The notes under the pieces are model-generated. The model saw only the letters and a list, made by a program, of their open reading frames with translations. It had not been told where the DNA came from and searched no databases. The position numbers and the translations under genes were made by a program. DNA of 64,000 nt, taken from Paraburkholderia polaris. Lineage in GTDB: Bacteria > Pseudomonadota > Gammaproteobacteria > Burkholderiales > Burkholderiaceae. The stretch spans positions 1 through 64,000 of the forward strand of contig NZ_JABBGJ010000004.1 in assembly GCF_012927345.1 (NCBI RefSeq). The letters run 5' to 3'. Each line of letters starts with the position of its first letter. Position 1 is the first letter of the stretch. This document shows positions 35,907-44,728 of the stretch, one piece after another.

Positions 35907-37352
35907 TCAGGCGCGCGTGTAGGAAGTCTTCAGCGTCGTATAGAACTCGGCTGCATTGGGACCCTGCTCGCGCGGGCCGTAACTCGATGATTTGCGGCCG
36001 CCGAATGGCACGTGATAGTCGGTTCCCGCGGTCGGCAAATTCACCATCACACAGCCAGCCTGAGCGTGGCGCCGGAAATGCGTGGCGTGCTTGAGCGATT
36101 GCGTAACGATGCCGGCCGTCAGACCGAATGGCGTATCGTTCGAAACCGCCAGCGCCTCGTCGTAGTCGCGCACAGGGATCACGCAGGCAATCGGGCCGAA
36201 CACTTCGTCGCGATTGAGTTGCATGTCGTTGCGGCCATCGTCGAACAAGGCCGGCGACATGCAATACGCGCGTTCGGGCTGCGCGAGATGTTCGCCGCCA
36301 TGCACGAGCCGTGCGCCTTCGCGCTTGCCGATCTCGATGTACCGGAGGTTCTGTTCGAGTTGGCGCCCATCGACGACCGGGCCCATCTGCACGCCGTCAT
36401 CGAGCGCACGCCCGACCTTCACGCTGCGCAGTTTTGCGGTGAGCCGCTCGACAAACGGCCGATGCACCGCGTGTGTCACCACCAGCCGCGACGAGGCCGT
36501 GCACTTTTGCCCCGTACCTGAATACGCGCCCTGGAAAGCGCATTCGACGGCGAGGTCGAGGTCCGCATCTTCGAGCACCACGAGCGCGTTCTTGCTGCCC
36601 ATCTCCATTTGCAGCTTGATGAGGTTCGGCGCGGCGACGCCCGCGATGCGCCGGCCGGTATCCACCGAGCCGGTAAAGGAAATGCCGTTGACCGATTGGG
36701 AAGCAGCCAGCTCGTTGCCAACCGATGCGCCCGCACCCATTAGCAGATTGAAGGTGCCGGCAGGCAACGCCTGGCGGCTGATGATTTCCGTGAGCGCCCA
36801 TGCGCTGGCGGGCGTCAGATTGGCCGGCTTGAACAGCACGGCGTTACCGAACGCGAGCGCGGGTGCGATTTTCCAGCTCGCGGTTGCCATCGGGAAATTC
36901 CAGGGCGTGATTACGCCGACGACACCGAGCGCCTCGCGCTGGATATCGATCTCGATGCCCGGGCGAACCGAATCGGCCTTACCGCCTAACTGGCGGAGCA
37001 CCTCGGCGGCGAAGTAATGGAAGAACTGTCCTGAGCGATAGACTTCGCCGACGCCTTCCGCGAGCGTCTTGCCCTCTTCCCGCGCCAGTTGCCGTCCGAG
37101 TTCCTGACTCCGGGCGATCAGCTCGTCACCGATGGCCCGCAGCACGTCGTGCCGCTTTTCGAGCCCGGTGGCGGCCCAAACGGGTTGCGCCAGGGCTGCG
37201 GCCGCAATGGCGGCATGCACTTGCGCGCTGGTCGCCTGGGTGTAGCAACCGATCAGGTCGTTCGTGTCGGACGGACTGCGGTTTTCAACAAGCGTTTCGC
37301 CAGCGACCCAGCGGCCGTCGATCCAGTTCAAAAAGGTCTGCGGATTCATCAT
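35907..37352 (-). CDS. Aldehyde dehydrogenase (alpha-ketoglutarate-semialdehyde-dehydrogenase-like)
   Basis: 481 residues, NAD(P)-dependent ALDH. Catalytic Cys284 (GTGQKCTASSR), general-base Glu250 (LQMEMGSKNALVV) and Asn152 (ITPWNFP) are in place. The sequence EMGSKNALVVLEDADLDLAV and ...DLRYIEIGKREGARL resemble KGSA dehydrogenases (YcbD/AraE type). First gene of the operon and divergent from a LysR gene over a clear operator. In context it would oxidise a semialdehyde from the breakdown of the BCCT substrate; KGSA would point to a hydroxyproline-type or sugar-acid route. Substrate inferred only. Confidence 0.92.
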   Translation of the reverse strand: MMNPQTFLNWIDGRWVAGETLVENRSPSDTNDLIGCYTQATSAQVHAAIAAAALAQPVWAATGLEKRHDVLRAIGDELIARSQELGRQLAREEGKTLAEGVGEVYRSGQFFHYFAAEVLRQLGGKADSVRPGIEIDIQREALGVVGVITPWNFPMATASWKIAPALAFGNAVLFKPANLTPASAWALTEIISRQALPAGTFNLLMGAGASVGNELAASQSVNGISFTGSVDTGRRIAGVAAPNLIKLQMEMGSKNALVVLEDADLDLAVECAFQGAYSGTGQKCTASSRLVVTHAVHRPFVERLTAKLRSVKVGRALDDGVQMGPVVDGRQLEQNLRYIEIGKREGARLVHGGEHLAQPERAYCMSPALFDDGRNDMQLNRDEVFGPIACVIPVRDYDEALAVSNDTPFGLTAGIVTQSLKHATHFRRHAQAGCVMVNLPTAGTDYHVPFGGRKSSSYGPREQGPNAAEFYTTLKTSYTRA

Positions 37353-37403
37353 CGATCTCTATGCGTTTGACATGAGACCGATTCTAGAAACAAGCGTAAA
37401 ATA

Positions 37404-37424
37404 ATCAAAACCAATTGTTTTGAT
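37404..37424. promoter_or_regulatory. LysR-type operator between ALDH operon and LysR gene
   Basis: ATCAAAAC, 5-base spacer, GTTTTGAT: a perfect 8-base inverted repeat within the 100-base divergent gap, of the T-N11-A form used by LysR proteins. It is A/T-rich and centred about 62 bases from the ALDH start and 39 from the LysR start, well placed for control of both. Confidence 0.75.
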
Positions 37425-37452
37425 AGAAATATTTGCAAAACTTATCTAGCCC

Positions 37453-38382
37453 ATGGACCGTTTCCCGGATGTGAAGATCGCGCAGTTGCGGCATTTCGTT
37501 TCCGTCATCGAGCATGGCGGCTTCAAGGCCGCAGCGAAGGCCGTGTTCCGCAGCCAGCCCGCGCTGTCGCTATCCATAAAGGAACTGGAAGCCGCGCTCG
37601 GCGCGCCGCTCTTTGAAAAGGGCAGCCATGCGACGCCAACACCGTTCGGCTCCGTGTTCTATGGCGAAGCGAGGAAGCTCGTCGAGCATTACGAACGCAC
37701 GATCGCCGCGGCCATTGACGTCGCGCGGGTGCGTGGCGGCCGCGTGCGGGTTGCCGCTGTGCCGTCGATCGCCCACGAATTACTGCCGCGCGCGATCAGC
37801 CGCTTCACCGCGCGATATCCCGGCATCCAGCTTCACGTGGAAGACGGCACTGCCGCGTACATCCACGATCGGGTACGCTCCGGCGCGATCGATTTCGGCA
37901 TCGCCGGCGAGCCGGAACTCGAAGCCGAACTGAGCTTCACGCCACTGATTGCAGACGTGATGTGCGTGGTCGTGAATGCCAGACACGCGCTGTTCAAACA
38001 ACGCCGCATCGAATGGAGCGACCTGTCCGGGTACCGGATGATCGGCAACGGCACGATGCGCGCCCTGCCTGCCGCGGTGCGCGAAGCCGCGGCCGAGCAG
38101 GACGAGATTTTCATCGCCAACACCACCACGCTGCTGGCCGCGGTCGAGGGCGGAGTCGGGCTCACGGTATTGCCCTATCTCGCGAAGCAGCGTTACCGCG
38201 ACACGCTGCGATTCATTCCGCTCGATGCACCGCGAATCGAACGCACAGTGGGTTTTGTCGAACTTGCGGGACGCTCGCTCAGCCCGGCGGCAGACGCTCT
38301 GAGAGCGAGCTTCGTTGAGGACCTCGACGCGTCGCAGTTTCCTGAATTGGTACGTCGGCTGCTTCCTGACTCGGACAGGTAG
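37453..38382 (+). CDS. LysR-family regulator of the divergent catabolic operon
   Basis: 309 residues. HTH: QLRHFVSVIEHGGFKAAAKA, then SQPALSLSIKELEAALGAPL. The effector domain is complete (GRVRVAAVPSIAHELLPRAI, IDFGIAGEPELEAELSF, TTLLAAVEGGVGLTVLPYLA). It is divergent from the aldehyde dehydrogenase gene with an inverted-repeat operator between them, so it very likely autoregulates and activates the six-gene operon in response to a pathway intermediate. The ATG start is at the family N-terminus. Confidence 0.93.
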   Translation: MDRFPDVKIAQLRHFVSVIEHGGFKAAAKAVFRSQPALSLSIKELEAALGAPLFEKGSHATPTPFGSVFYGEARKLVEHYERTIAAAIDVARVRGGRVRVAAVPSIAHELLPRAISRFTARYPGIQLHVEDGTAAYIHDRVRSGAIDFGIAGEPELEAELSFTPLIADVMCVVVNARHALFKQRRIEWSDLSGYRMIGNGTMRALPAAVREAAAEQDEIFIANTTTLLAAVEGGVGLTVLPYLAKQRYRDTLRFIPLDAPRIERTVGFVELAGRSLSPAADALRASFVEDLDASQFPELVRRLLPDSDR

Positions 38383-38470
38383 TCCTGATCCGAGGGCGAC
38401 TAGAGACGCACAAACGCGTTTCTGGAACGCGCATCCGGGTTGTCAGCCGCATATTCCAGGGTACCGACTA

Positions 38471-39022
38471 TTAGCACGCGGTGGCGTGTTGCACCGTCGT
38501 GCAATGAACCACCGACCAATGGCTTTCATCCGTGAGTCCCGTGCTGCCGCCAATGCCGACCGGACGACGTTGAGGCCTGAAATGGAGGTCGACTCTCGAA
38601 AAATCGTGCTTCGCCGGTGCTGCGGGTAACGGCGAGGCAGCCGCTATCGCACGTTGCACCGCAGTGTCCCACGCCTGATTGCCGCTGGAGTGCAGCGGCG
38701 CGACCGAATCGACCGACCCGTCAGCGTTGAGCCGGATAGAAACAATCGCCTCCGGGTTGTCGGGGACGCTGCGTAAATCGACGGACAGATTGCTTGCCAA
38801 CGCACAACCCACGTAGCGGTGCCATTGCAATCCGGTTAAGTGATCGAGCGTTGGAGTCGGCTCCCCGCTGCCTGCCGCGCGTGCCAGACAGCGGCTTGTT
38901 ACGTCGGCAGCCGATGGTAGCGTGGGAGCGTTTTCGCTTTGCGGGCCGGTCGTCGTGCATGCTGCCAACAGACACAGCGCGAATGAGGCAAAAGCAGGCA
39001 GCCAGCGATTGTCGTTATTCAT
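38471..39022 (-). CDS. Lipoprotein with TonB/TolA-like C-terminal domain
   Basis: 183 residues. A type II signal peptide has lipobox LAAC (cleavage before Cys at about 21-22). The mature part has LQWHRYVGCALASNLSVDLR, then PDNPEAIVSIRLNADGSVDS, SSGNQAWDTAVQRAIAAASP and VDLHFRP, the TonB/TolA C-terminal fold. It lacks the membrane anchor and Pro-rich linker of TonB itself. The start is one of two close ATGs; the second is used here. Convergent with the LysR gene. A structural or envelope-linking role is possible. Confidence 0.82.
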   Translation of the reverse strand: MNNDNRWLPAFASFALCLLAACTTTGPQSENAPTLPSAADVTSRCLARAAGSGEPTPTLDHLTGLQWHRYVGCALASNLSVDLRSVPDNPEAIVSIRLNADGSVDSVAPLHSSGNQAWDTAVQRAIAAASPLPAAPAKHDFSRVDLHFRPQRRPVGIGGSTGLTDESHWSVVHCTTVQHATAC

Positions 39023-39326
39023 ATGCGGTTCCACTTGTCAGCCATTCTGGATGCCTGTTTGCGATTCCTGGCGATCTGCGCGCCGATGTCGAATGTTGCA
39101 AGCCGGCCGGGCAAATCCGGACGCGATTGTATTCCGCGCCTTTATGCCGAAGCGAATCGGACTGCATGGCAGCATATCAGCGAGAGACCAAACCGACACG
39201 GGCATATGTTTCCAGACCTGCAGGCGGACGCCCCAACGTCTTCGTGCATGGCTTTGACACGGGCTGCCAAAGCCGACGAATCTGTGTAAGCTCATCTTCG
39301 CTCTTATCGTCAGGGATTACGCGCCA

Positions 39327-39710
39327 ATGCCCTCTTCCATCCGCAATTCGCTCGTCTGGATCTTCGATGCGTTCGAGCGCGATTCAACCTATATTCGCAA
39401 GCGAATGTTCGGCAGCGATGCCGCCTATATCGACGGCCTGTTGTGTCTGATTGCCGCCGATCGCGACAAACCGTGGAATGGTTTGCTGGTATGCACGTCG
39501 CATGATCGCCATGCCGCGCTCATCGATGAACTGCCCGCATTGCGTCCACATCCGGTGCTCGGAAAATGGCTTTATGTACCGCAAGATGATCCGGCATTTG
39601 AAACGGTTGTAGAAAGAATGACGGCGCTCGTGCTCGCGCGTGACCCGCGCGTGGGTGTCGAGCCGAAGCCACGCAAACGGGGCGGAAAATCCACGTTGCC
39701 AAAGATATAA
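39327..39710 (+). CDS. TfoX-N-like small protein
   Basis: 127 residues. KRMFGSDAAYIDGLLCLIAA and HPVLGKWLYVPQDDPAFETV match the TfoX N-terminal (YjhX/MmcQ-like) pattern of MFG....VdG and LGKWLYV. A basic C-terminal tail (KPRKRGGKSTLPKI) follows. No HTH of the TfoX C-domain. Function unknown; small stand-alone TfoX_N proteins are common in Burkholderia. Single gene, with 210 bases of gene-free sequence after it. Confidence 0.7.
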   Translation: MPSSIRNSLVWIFDAFERDSTYIRKRMFGSDAAYIDGLLCLIAADRDKPWNGLLVCTSHDRHAALIDELPALRPHPVLGKWLYVPQDDPAFETVVERMTALVLARDPRVGVEPKPRKRGGKSTLPKI

Positions 39711-39920
39711 AGTACCCACTCTCACCTCATCAAACTTTGACCGCCTCTCGACGTACGCTTAAGGCAGCTTTGCCTCGAACGTCGACGCGCATCCCGAGCA
39801 CCCGAAATGGACGACAATTTTCTGCCGTCCGCGAGATCACGCGGCTTTCATGCGCACGTCGCGTATCGGATAGCTGCTGCCTGCAAAAGGAATCGGACGG
39901 ACTATCCACGCCGTAACCGG

Positions 39921-41315
39921 TCAGATCACCTTACCCGGATTCAGGATGCCGTTCGGGTCGAGCGCCGCCTTGATTGCCGTCATCGCCGCCAGCTCTTCGG
40001 GCGAGCGCGAGACGGCCAGAAATTCTCGCTTGAGCAGACCAATGCCGTGCTCCGCGGACACAGAGCCTCCATACGGTTTCAGCATGTCATAAACAAACGC
40101 GTAAATCGTGTGATGCGAAACATCCGGCACCGATCGCCCGTCGACCGTGAGGTGCAGGTTTGAATCGCCAATGTGGCCGAAGAAATAGGACTCGTTGGCC
40201 GGCCATTTTTCGTCGAGCGCGGCACGGCAACGGTCGACAAATTCACCCAGCACCCCTGTGGGCAGGCTAACGTCGAAATTCACCGGATCCAGTTTCACCG
40301 GAAACTCTGCGGTGCATTCGCGGATCGCCCAAAGCGCCTCTGCGTCACTAACCGATTGCGCAATCACCGCATCCAGAATCACGCCCTCCTCAAGCAGTTC
40401 ACCAAGCACGGCAGAAAATGACTCACCGTCATCGGCGGCGTCAAAGCTCGCGTGTTCCACCAGCGCATAGAGCGGGTAGGCCTCGGCGAACGGCGAACGT
40501 CCGCTCGCGGTAAGCGAGACCCCAAAACGGAAGAAGTCAGGCCACATCAGTTCGAACGCGCTGATATCGCTCCCAAACTGGGCCGACAGCCGTCGCAGCA
40601 GATCCACCGCCTTGTCGTAGGCGTCGAACGCGACGAGGACCGTGTGCCGTGCGGCGCGTTGCGGCCTTAACCGCAGCACGGCGCGCGTAATGACCCCCAG
40701 CGTGCCTTCTGAGCCGATGAACAGGTGCTTGAGATCGTAGCCGGTGTTGTTCTTCACCATCTTGTTCATCGAACTGAGGACAGCACCGCTCGCCAGCACG
40801 ACCTCGAGTCCGAGCACCTGCTCGCGCGCGGTACCCGACTGGATCACCCGGTTGCCCCCGGCATTGGTCGCCAGATTGCCGCCGATCTGGCAGGAACCGC
40901 GCGCCCCCAGATCCAATGCCAGTTCGAAACCCGCTTCGAACGCAGCCTCCTGGGCGGTTTGCAAGGTCGTGCCGGCCAGCATGGTCATCGTCGCCGAGGC
41001 GGTGTCGATCTCTTCAATCCCGGCCATCCGGTCAAGCGACAGTGCAATATCCGATGCCCGGGGAATGGCTCCCCCGGACAGTCCGGTCATGCCGCCTTGC
41101 GGAACCACCGTCCGACGCGCTTCATTGCAGATAGCCAGCGCCCGCGCGACCTGCTGCACGGTACGCGGCAGAAGCAACGCAGCGGGCCGCGTCGCAGCAT
41201 GCTTTGTCCAATCCGTCATTGACCGTTCGCCGATCGCCGCGCCCACCCGCACACCATCTTCGCCAAGCACTTCACGTAGCGCCGCGAGCGTGTCATCAAA
41301 GGACGCGTTGTTCAT
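39921..41315 (-). CDS. FAD-linked D-2-hydroxyacid dehydrogenase (GlcD/D-LDH type)
   Basis: 464 residues. The N-terminal PCMH FAD-binding domain has VVPQGGMTGLSGGA and GGNLATNAGGNRVIQSGTA. The C-terminal FAD-oxidase domain has FFGHIGDSNLHL and SAEHGIGLLKREFL (metal-binding His and Glu), closing LDPNGILNPGKVI. This is the D-2-hydroxyglutarate / D-lactate / glycolate oxidase family, passing electrons to quinone or ETF. The ATG start has GGGAG upstream; 77 extra in-frame codons were dropped. It is divergent from the ABC-aminotransferase-hutH operon over two HutC-like operators, so it likely makes the keto acid used by the aminotransferase. Confidence 0.92.
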   Translation of the reverse strand: MNNASFDDTLAALREVLGEDGVRVGAAIGERSMTDWTKHAATRPAALLLPRTVQQVARALAICNEARRTVVPQGGMTGLSGGAIPRASDIALSLDRMAGIEEIDTASATMTMLAGTTLQTAQEAAFEAGFELALDLGARGSCQIGGNLATNAGGNRVIQSGTAREQVLGLEVVLASGAVLSSMNKMVKNNTGYDLKHLFIGSEGTLGVITRAVLRLRPQRAARHTVLVAFDAYDKAVDLLRRLSAQFGSDISAFELMWPDFFRFGVSLTASGRSPFAEAYPLYALVEHASFDAADDGESFSAVLGELLEEGVILDAVIAQSVSDAEALWAIRECTAEFPVKLDPVNFDVSLPTGVLGEFVDRCRAALDEKWPANESYFFGHIGDSNLHLTVDGRSVPDVSHHTIYAFVYDMLKPYGGSVSAEHGIGLLKREFLAVSRSPEELAAMTAIKAALDPNGILNPGKVI

Positions 41316-41444
41316 ACCGCCACTCCCGCGTACGTCTCCGGCCGGGCCGCAATGGCGACGCGTCCAGGGGAGGTGATAAGAAAACCATCTGAAAGTTGAC
41401 TCGAAAGGGACATGTAAACACTCCTGAGGGGGTTTTCGGTTGTT

Positions 41445-41476
41445 TTGACAAGCTGTATATACCGCATAAATATAAA
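41445..41476 (+). promoter_or_regulatory. Possible sigma-70 promoter overlapping operator 1
   Basis: TTGACA at 41445-41450 with A/T-rich TAAATA or TATAAA hexamers 16-20 bases later. The first GTATATAC operator sits between them, which would let a repressor block transcription. Spacing is not ideal for either -10 choice. Confidence 0.4.
41455..41465. promoter_or_regulatory. HutC-like operator 1
   Basis: GTATATACCGC, containing the 8-base palindrome GTATATAC, close to the TGTATATACA-type sites bound by HutC repressors. Its exact reverse complement occurs 62 bases downstream. Located in the divergent gap controlled, by position, by the GntR/HutC gene of the same cluster. Confidence 0.7.
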
Positions 41477-41527
41477 CCGCAACCATGGGTAAACGATGTT
41501 GAAAAACCGGGAGTTTTTCAAAAAAAC

Positions 41528-41538
41528 GCGGTATATAC
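41528..41538. promoter_or_regulatory. HutC-like operator 2, overlapping a -10 box
   Basis: GCGGTATATAC is the exact reverse complement of operator 1. TATACT at 41534-41539 would be a near-consensus -10 for the ABC operon, so repressor bound here would occlude RNA polymerase. The two sites are about seven helical turns apart (73 bp), which would permit looping. Confidence 0.7.
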
Positions 41539-41611
41539 TGCGTCACATCGAACCGGCCGGCGCCGACGGTGCGACCCCTACAGCGTTTTTCTATCCCTCA
41601 GGAGAAATCCC

Positions 41612-42436
41612 ATGAACAAGGTGGCAGGCTGGAAGAGTTGTGCGGTGACGTTGGCGTTGTGCGCGGCAAGCCTGTGCGCTCACGCGGACGACCTGGCCAA
41701 CGTGCGCAAAGCCGGCGAACTGGTGGTCGGCACGGAGATGCAGTTCGCGCCATTCGACTTTCTGGAGAACGGGCAGCAGGCCGGCTTCAACAAGGATCTG
41801 TTCGCCGAAATTGGCAAGGAACTGGGCGTGAAGGTACGCTTCATCGACCTGCCGTGGCCGAGCGTGCTGCCCGGACTGGAAGCGCACAAATTCGACATGG
41901 TCGGCGGCCCATTGACCGTAACGAAGGCGCGCGCGGACCGCTACGCCTATACCCTTCCGATCGCCGACGCGACCGATGCGCTGCTCAAGCGCACCGGCGA
42001 CACCTCCCTCAAACAATCGTCGGATATCGCCGGCAAAACGGTTGGTGCGGGCAAGAGCACGGCACAGTACGAACAGCTGAAAGTCTGGGCTGCGACATTG
42101 CCCAAGCCGCCTGAAATCCGCGAGTACGTCGACTTTAATCAGGCTTACTCCGATCTCGCCGCTGGACGCATCGTCGCCGTGGCGAACTCGGTGACCAATA
42201 TCGCCTATGTCGCCAAACAGCGACCGGACACGTTCGCTGTCATGCAACCGTCGTTCGGCGCGAAGGTCTACTACGCCTACTGCATGCGCAAGGATGAGGA
42301 CAGCAAGACGCTGCTTGACGCGTTCGACGGCGCGCTCGTCAAGATGAACAAAGACGGACGTCTCGCGGCCTTGCAGAAGAAGTGGCTTGGCGTCGCAATG
42401 GACACGCCGAGCTCGCTGCCCACACCGAACTATTGA
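41612..42436 (+). CDS. ABC transporter substrate-binding protein (family 3)
   Basis: 274 residues. Signal peptide (about 1-24, ending CAHA), then the SBP_bac_3 fold: RKAGELVVGTEMQFAPFDFL, GFNKDLFAEIGKELGVKVRF and DMVGGPLTVTKARADRYAYT. GGAGAAA lies 6 bases before the ATG; the longer in-frame reading runs through the operators and was dropped. It binds a polar amino-acid-like ligand in the periplasm for the two permeases downstream. In a cluster with hutH and HutC the ligand is likely an imidazole compound. Confidence 0.92.
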   Translation: MNKVAGWKSCAVTLALCAASLCAHADDLANVRKAGELVVGTEMQFAPFDFLENGQQAGFNKDLFAEIGKELGVKVRFIDLPWPSVLPGLEAHKFDMVGGPLTVTKARADRYAYTLPIADATDALLKRTGDTSLKQSSDIAGKTVGAGKSTAQYEQLKVWAATLPKPPEIREYVDFNQAYSDLAAGRIVAVANSVTNIAYVAKQRPDTFAVMQPSFGAKVYYAYCMRKDEDSKTLLDAFDGALVKMNKDGRLAALQKKWLGVAMDTPSSLPTPNY

Positions 42437-42529
42437 GCGAGCCAATCCGGTCTTCACGCGTGTGCGGTGCAGAGCCAACCGCACACGCCTGCTTGATCTT
42501 TTCGCCCCCTATTTCCGACGCTCCCCGCC

Positions 42530-43177
42530 ATGTTCAGCCCGATTGTGTTTGCGCAAGCGCTCCCCCTGTTGCTCAAGGCGGCCATTGCAACCGTGGGAAT
42601 CTCGCTCGCCGGTCTCGTGATCGGCTTTTTCCTGGCGCTCGGCGTATGCGCCGCACGGCTTTCCGCCCACCCCGTCACGCGCGCATGTGGAGGAACCTAC
42701 GTGTTCTTTTTCCGTGGCGTACCGCTGCTCGTGCAACTGCTTCTGGTGTATTACCTGCTGCCCTTTGTGGGCATCAACGTGCCCCCGCTCGTTGCGGCAA
42801 TCAGCGCGGTCTCGCTGTGTTCCGCCTCGTACGTCGCGGAGATCCTCCGTGGCGGCTTTCTGAGCATTCCGCCCGGTCAGATGGAAGCCGCCCGCATGCT
42901 GGGCATCCGTCCGTTCGACATGCTGCGGCGCGTCCAGGTGCCACAGGCGTTCCGCCTCACGCTGCCCTCGCTCGCAAACGAGATGGTGCTGCTGATCAAG
43001 GCATCGTCGCTGATCTCCGTTGTCGGCGTTGCTGAAATCACTCGCACCGCGCAGAACATCGCCGCCGGGACCTATCGGCCACTTGAAGCGTATCTGGCTG
43101 CCGGCCTGATCTATTTCGTGATCAACGGCACGCTTGCAGCGCTTGCTCATCTGGCCGAACACCGGCTACACGCATGA
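42530..43177 (+). CDS. ABC transporter permease, HisM/GlnP type (1)
   Basis: 215 residues, five predicted helices. The family signature YVFFFRGVPLLVQLLLVYYL and the EAA loop QMEAARMLGIRPFDMLRRVQ, then VPQAFRLTLP, are present. It pairs with the second permease, whose start is 9 bases after this stop, to form a heterodimeric channel. It follows the binding-protein gene after 93 bases. Confidence 0.93.
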   Translation: MFSPIVFAQALPLLLKAAIATVGISLAGLVIGFFLALGVCAARLSAHPVTRACGGTYVFFFRGVPLLVQLLLVYYLLPFVGINVPPLVAAISAVSLCSASYVAEILRGGFLSIPPGQMEAARMLGIRPFDMLRRVQVPQAFRLTLPSLANEMVLLIKASSLISVVGVAEITRTAQNIAAGTYRPLEAYLAAGLIYFVINGTLAALAHLAEHRLHA

Positions 43178-43186
43178 GGCCATACG

Positions 43187-43849
43187 ATGAAACAGTTCGA
43201 TCCCACCGTCATCACGCACAACCTTCAACCGATACTCTCGGGTCTCGCCTACACCATCGGCACATGGACTGCGGGCGTCCTCATCGGCATCGCTGTAGGC
43301 TTCATGATTGCGGTCCTGCAATTGTTCGGCAACCGCTGGTTACGTGCACTGCTGCGTGCGTATGTCGAGTTCTTCCGCGGCACGCCGTTTCTCATCCAGC
43401 TCTTTCTGCTCTACTACGGCGGTCCATCGTTCGGTCTGACGCTCGAGCCGATGACGGCGGGTGTCATCGGGCTTGGTCTCTATAGCAGCGCCTATTTTGC
43501 AGAGGCATTCCGCTCGGGATTCCGCTCAGTCCCGAAGGGCCATCTCGAAGCGGCGCAATGTCTCGGCTTGTCCCGCCTGCAAACGGTATGGCGCGTTCAG
43601 CTCCCGCAAATGCTCGTGCTGATCGTGCCCGCACTCACCAATCTCACCATCGTGTTGAGCAAGGAAACCGCCGTCCTCTCGATCGTCACCGTACCCGAAC
43701 TCACCTTCGTACTGACGGGGATCGGCTCAGCGACGTTCGCCTTTATGGAAACGCTGCTCGTGCTGTGCGTCTGCTACCTCGTATTGGTCGAAACGACGTC
43801 ACGCGCCGGCGCATGGGCAGAGACACGTCTTGCCCGTTTTTACGCCTGA
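43187..43849 (+). CDS. ABC transporter permease, HisQ/GlnP type (2)
   Basis: 220 residues. Signature VEFFRGTPFLIQLFLLYYGG; EAA loop HLEAAQCLGLSRLQTVWRVQ. Partner of the preceding permease; ends 15 bases before the ATPase gene. The C-terminal VLSKETAVLSIVTVPELTFV is typical of the amino-acid importer group. Confidence 0.93.
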   Translation: MKQFDPTVITHNLQPILSGLAYTIGTWTAGVLIGIAVGFMIAVLQLFGNRWLRALLRAYVEFFRGTPFLIQLFLLYYGGPSFGLTLEPMTAGVIGLGLYSSAYFAEAFRSGFRSVPKGHLEAAQCLGLSRLQTVWRVQLPQMLVLIVPALTNLTIVLSKETAVLSIVTVPELTFVLTGIGSATFAFMETLLVLCVCYLVLVETTSRAGAWAETRLARFYA

Positions 43850-43864
43850 CAGGGATTCCCAGCC

Positions 43865-44728
43865 ATGAATGCCATTACTGATATGCCTACCAGTCCTATC
43901 CCGAACGCCACGCCTACCACGCGCCAGCCCCTGATCCAGGTGCGTGAGCTCGGCAAGCAGTATGGCGAAAATGAAGTGTTACGCGGCGTCGACCTCGAAA
44001 TCGACAAATCCGAAGTGGTCTGCGTCATCGGACCGTCAGGATCGGGCAAGAGCACCCTGTTGCGCTGTGTCGCGGCGCTCGAAACCTATGACCGGGGCGA
44101 GGTGCTGATCGAAGGCGAACTGCTCGGCTATGTCGAACGCAACGGTCGCCGCACGCGGGCCTCGCAGGGCGAGATCAACCGGGTGCGGCGCAACGTCGGC
44201 ATGGTGTTCCAGCAATTCAACCTGTGGCCGCACATGAGCGCGCTCGGCAACGTCATCGAAGCCCTGCAGCGCGTGCGCGGCCAGTCGCGCGATGAAGCGA
44301 AGCGGCGCGGCATGGCGATGCTGGAGACCGTGGGTCTTGCACACAAGGCCGACGCTTACCCGGCCAAACTCTCGGGTGGCCAGCAGCAACGCGTCGCCAT
44401 CGCACGCGCGCTGGCGATGGAACCGCACATCATGCTCTTCGACGAGCCCACTTCGGCGCTCGATCCCGAACTGGTCGGCGAGGTGTTGCAGGTCATGAAA
44501 CAGCTCGCGCGCGACGGTATGACGATGATGGTGGTCACCCATGAAATGGGCTTCGCCGCCCAGGTCGCCGATAAGGTCGTATTCATCGACCAGGGACGCA
44601 TCGCCGTCCAGGGGTCACCGCACGAGGTCTTTCATGATGCAGCCCAGCCGCGCCTGCGGCAGTTCCTGCAAAACTACTTTGATCGCAACGCGTTCTGGAC
44701 GCGAAGCAACGATACGGAGCCAGCATGA
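43865..44728 (+). CDS. ABC transporter ATP-binding protein (GlnQ/HisP type)
   Basis: 287 residues. Walker [11 protein letters not shown]-loop region [14 protein letters not shown], signature [15 protein letters not shown], Walker [13 protein letters not shown], and switch His in VVTHEMGFA. The N-terminus has about 20 extra residues before the domain. The stop overlaps the aminotransferase start by 4 bases (ATGA), showing translational coupling and thus that import and transamination belong to one pathway. Confidence 0.95.
   Translation: MNAITDMPTSPIPNATPTTRQPLIQVRELGKQYGENEVLRGVDLEIDKSEVVCVIGPSGSGKSTLLRCVAALETYDRGEVLIEGELLGYVERNGRRTRASQGEINRVRRNVGMVFQQFNLWPHMSALGNVIEALQRVRGQSRDEAKRRGMAMLETVGLAHKADAYPAKLSGGQQQRVAIARALAMEPHIMLFDEPTSALDPELVGEVLQVMKQLARDGMTMMVVTHEMGFAAQVADKVVFIDQGRIAVQGSPHEVFHDAAQPRLRQFLQNYFDRNAFWTRSNDTEPA

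Noticed and set aside
36214..37017. 267-codon frame opposite the aldehyde dehydrogenase
   Set aside because: Antisense to a gene with catalytic Cys, Glu and Asn in place; Ser/Arg/Pro-rich shadow.
41591..42484. 297-codon frame opposite the first substrate-binding protein
   Set aside because: Antisense to a gene with signal peptide and clear family motifs.
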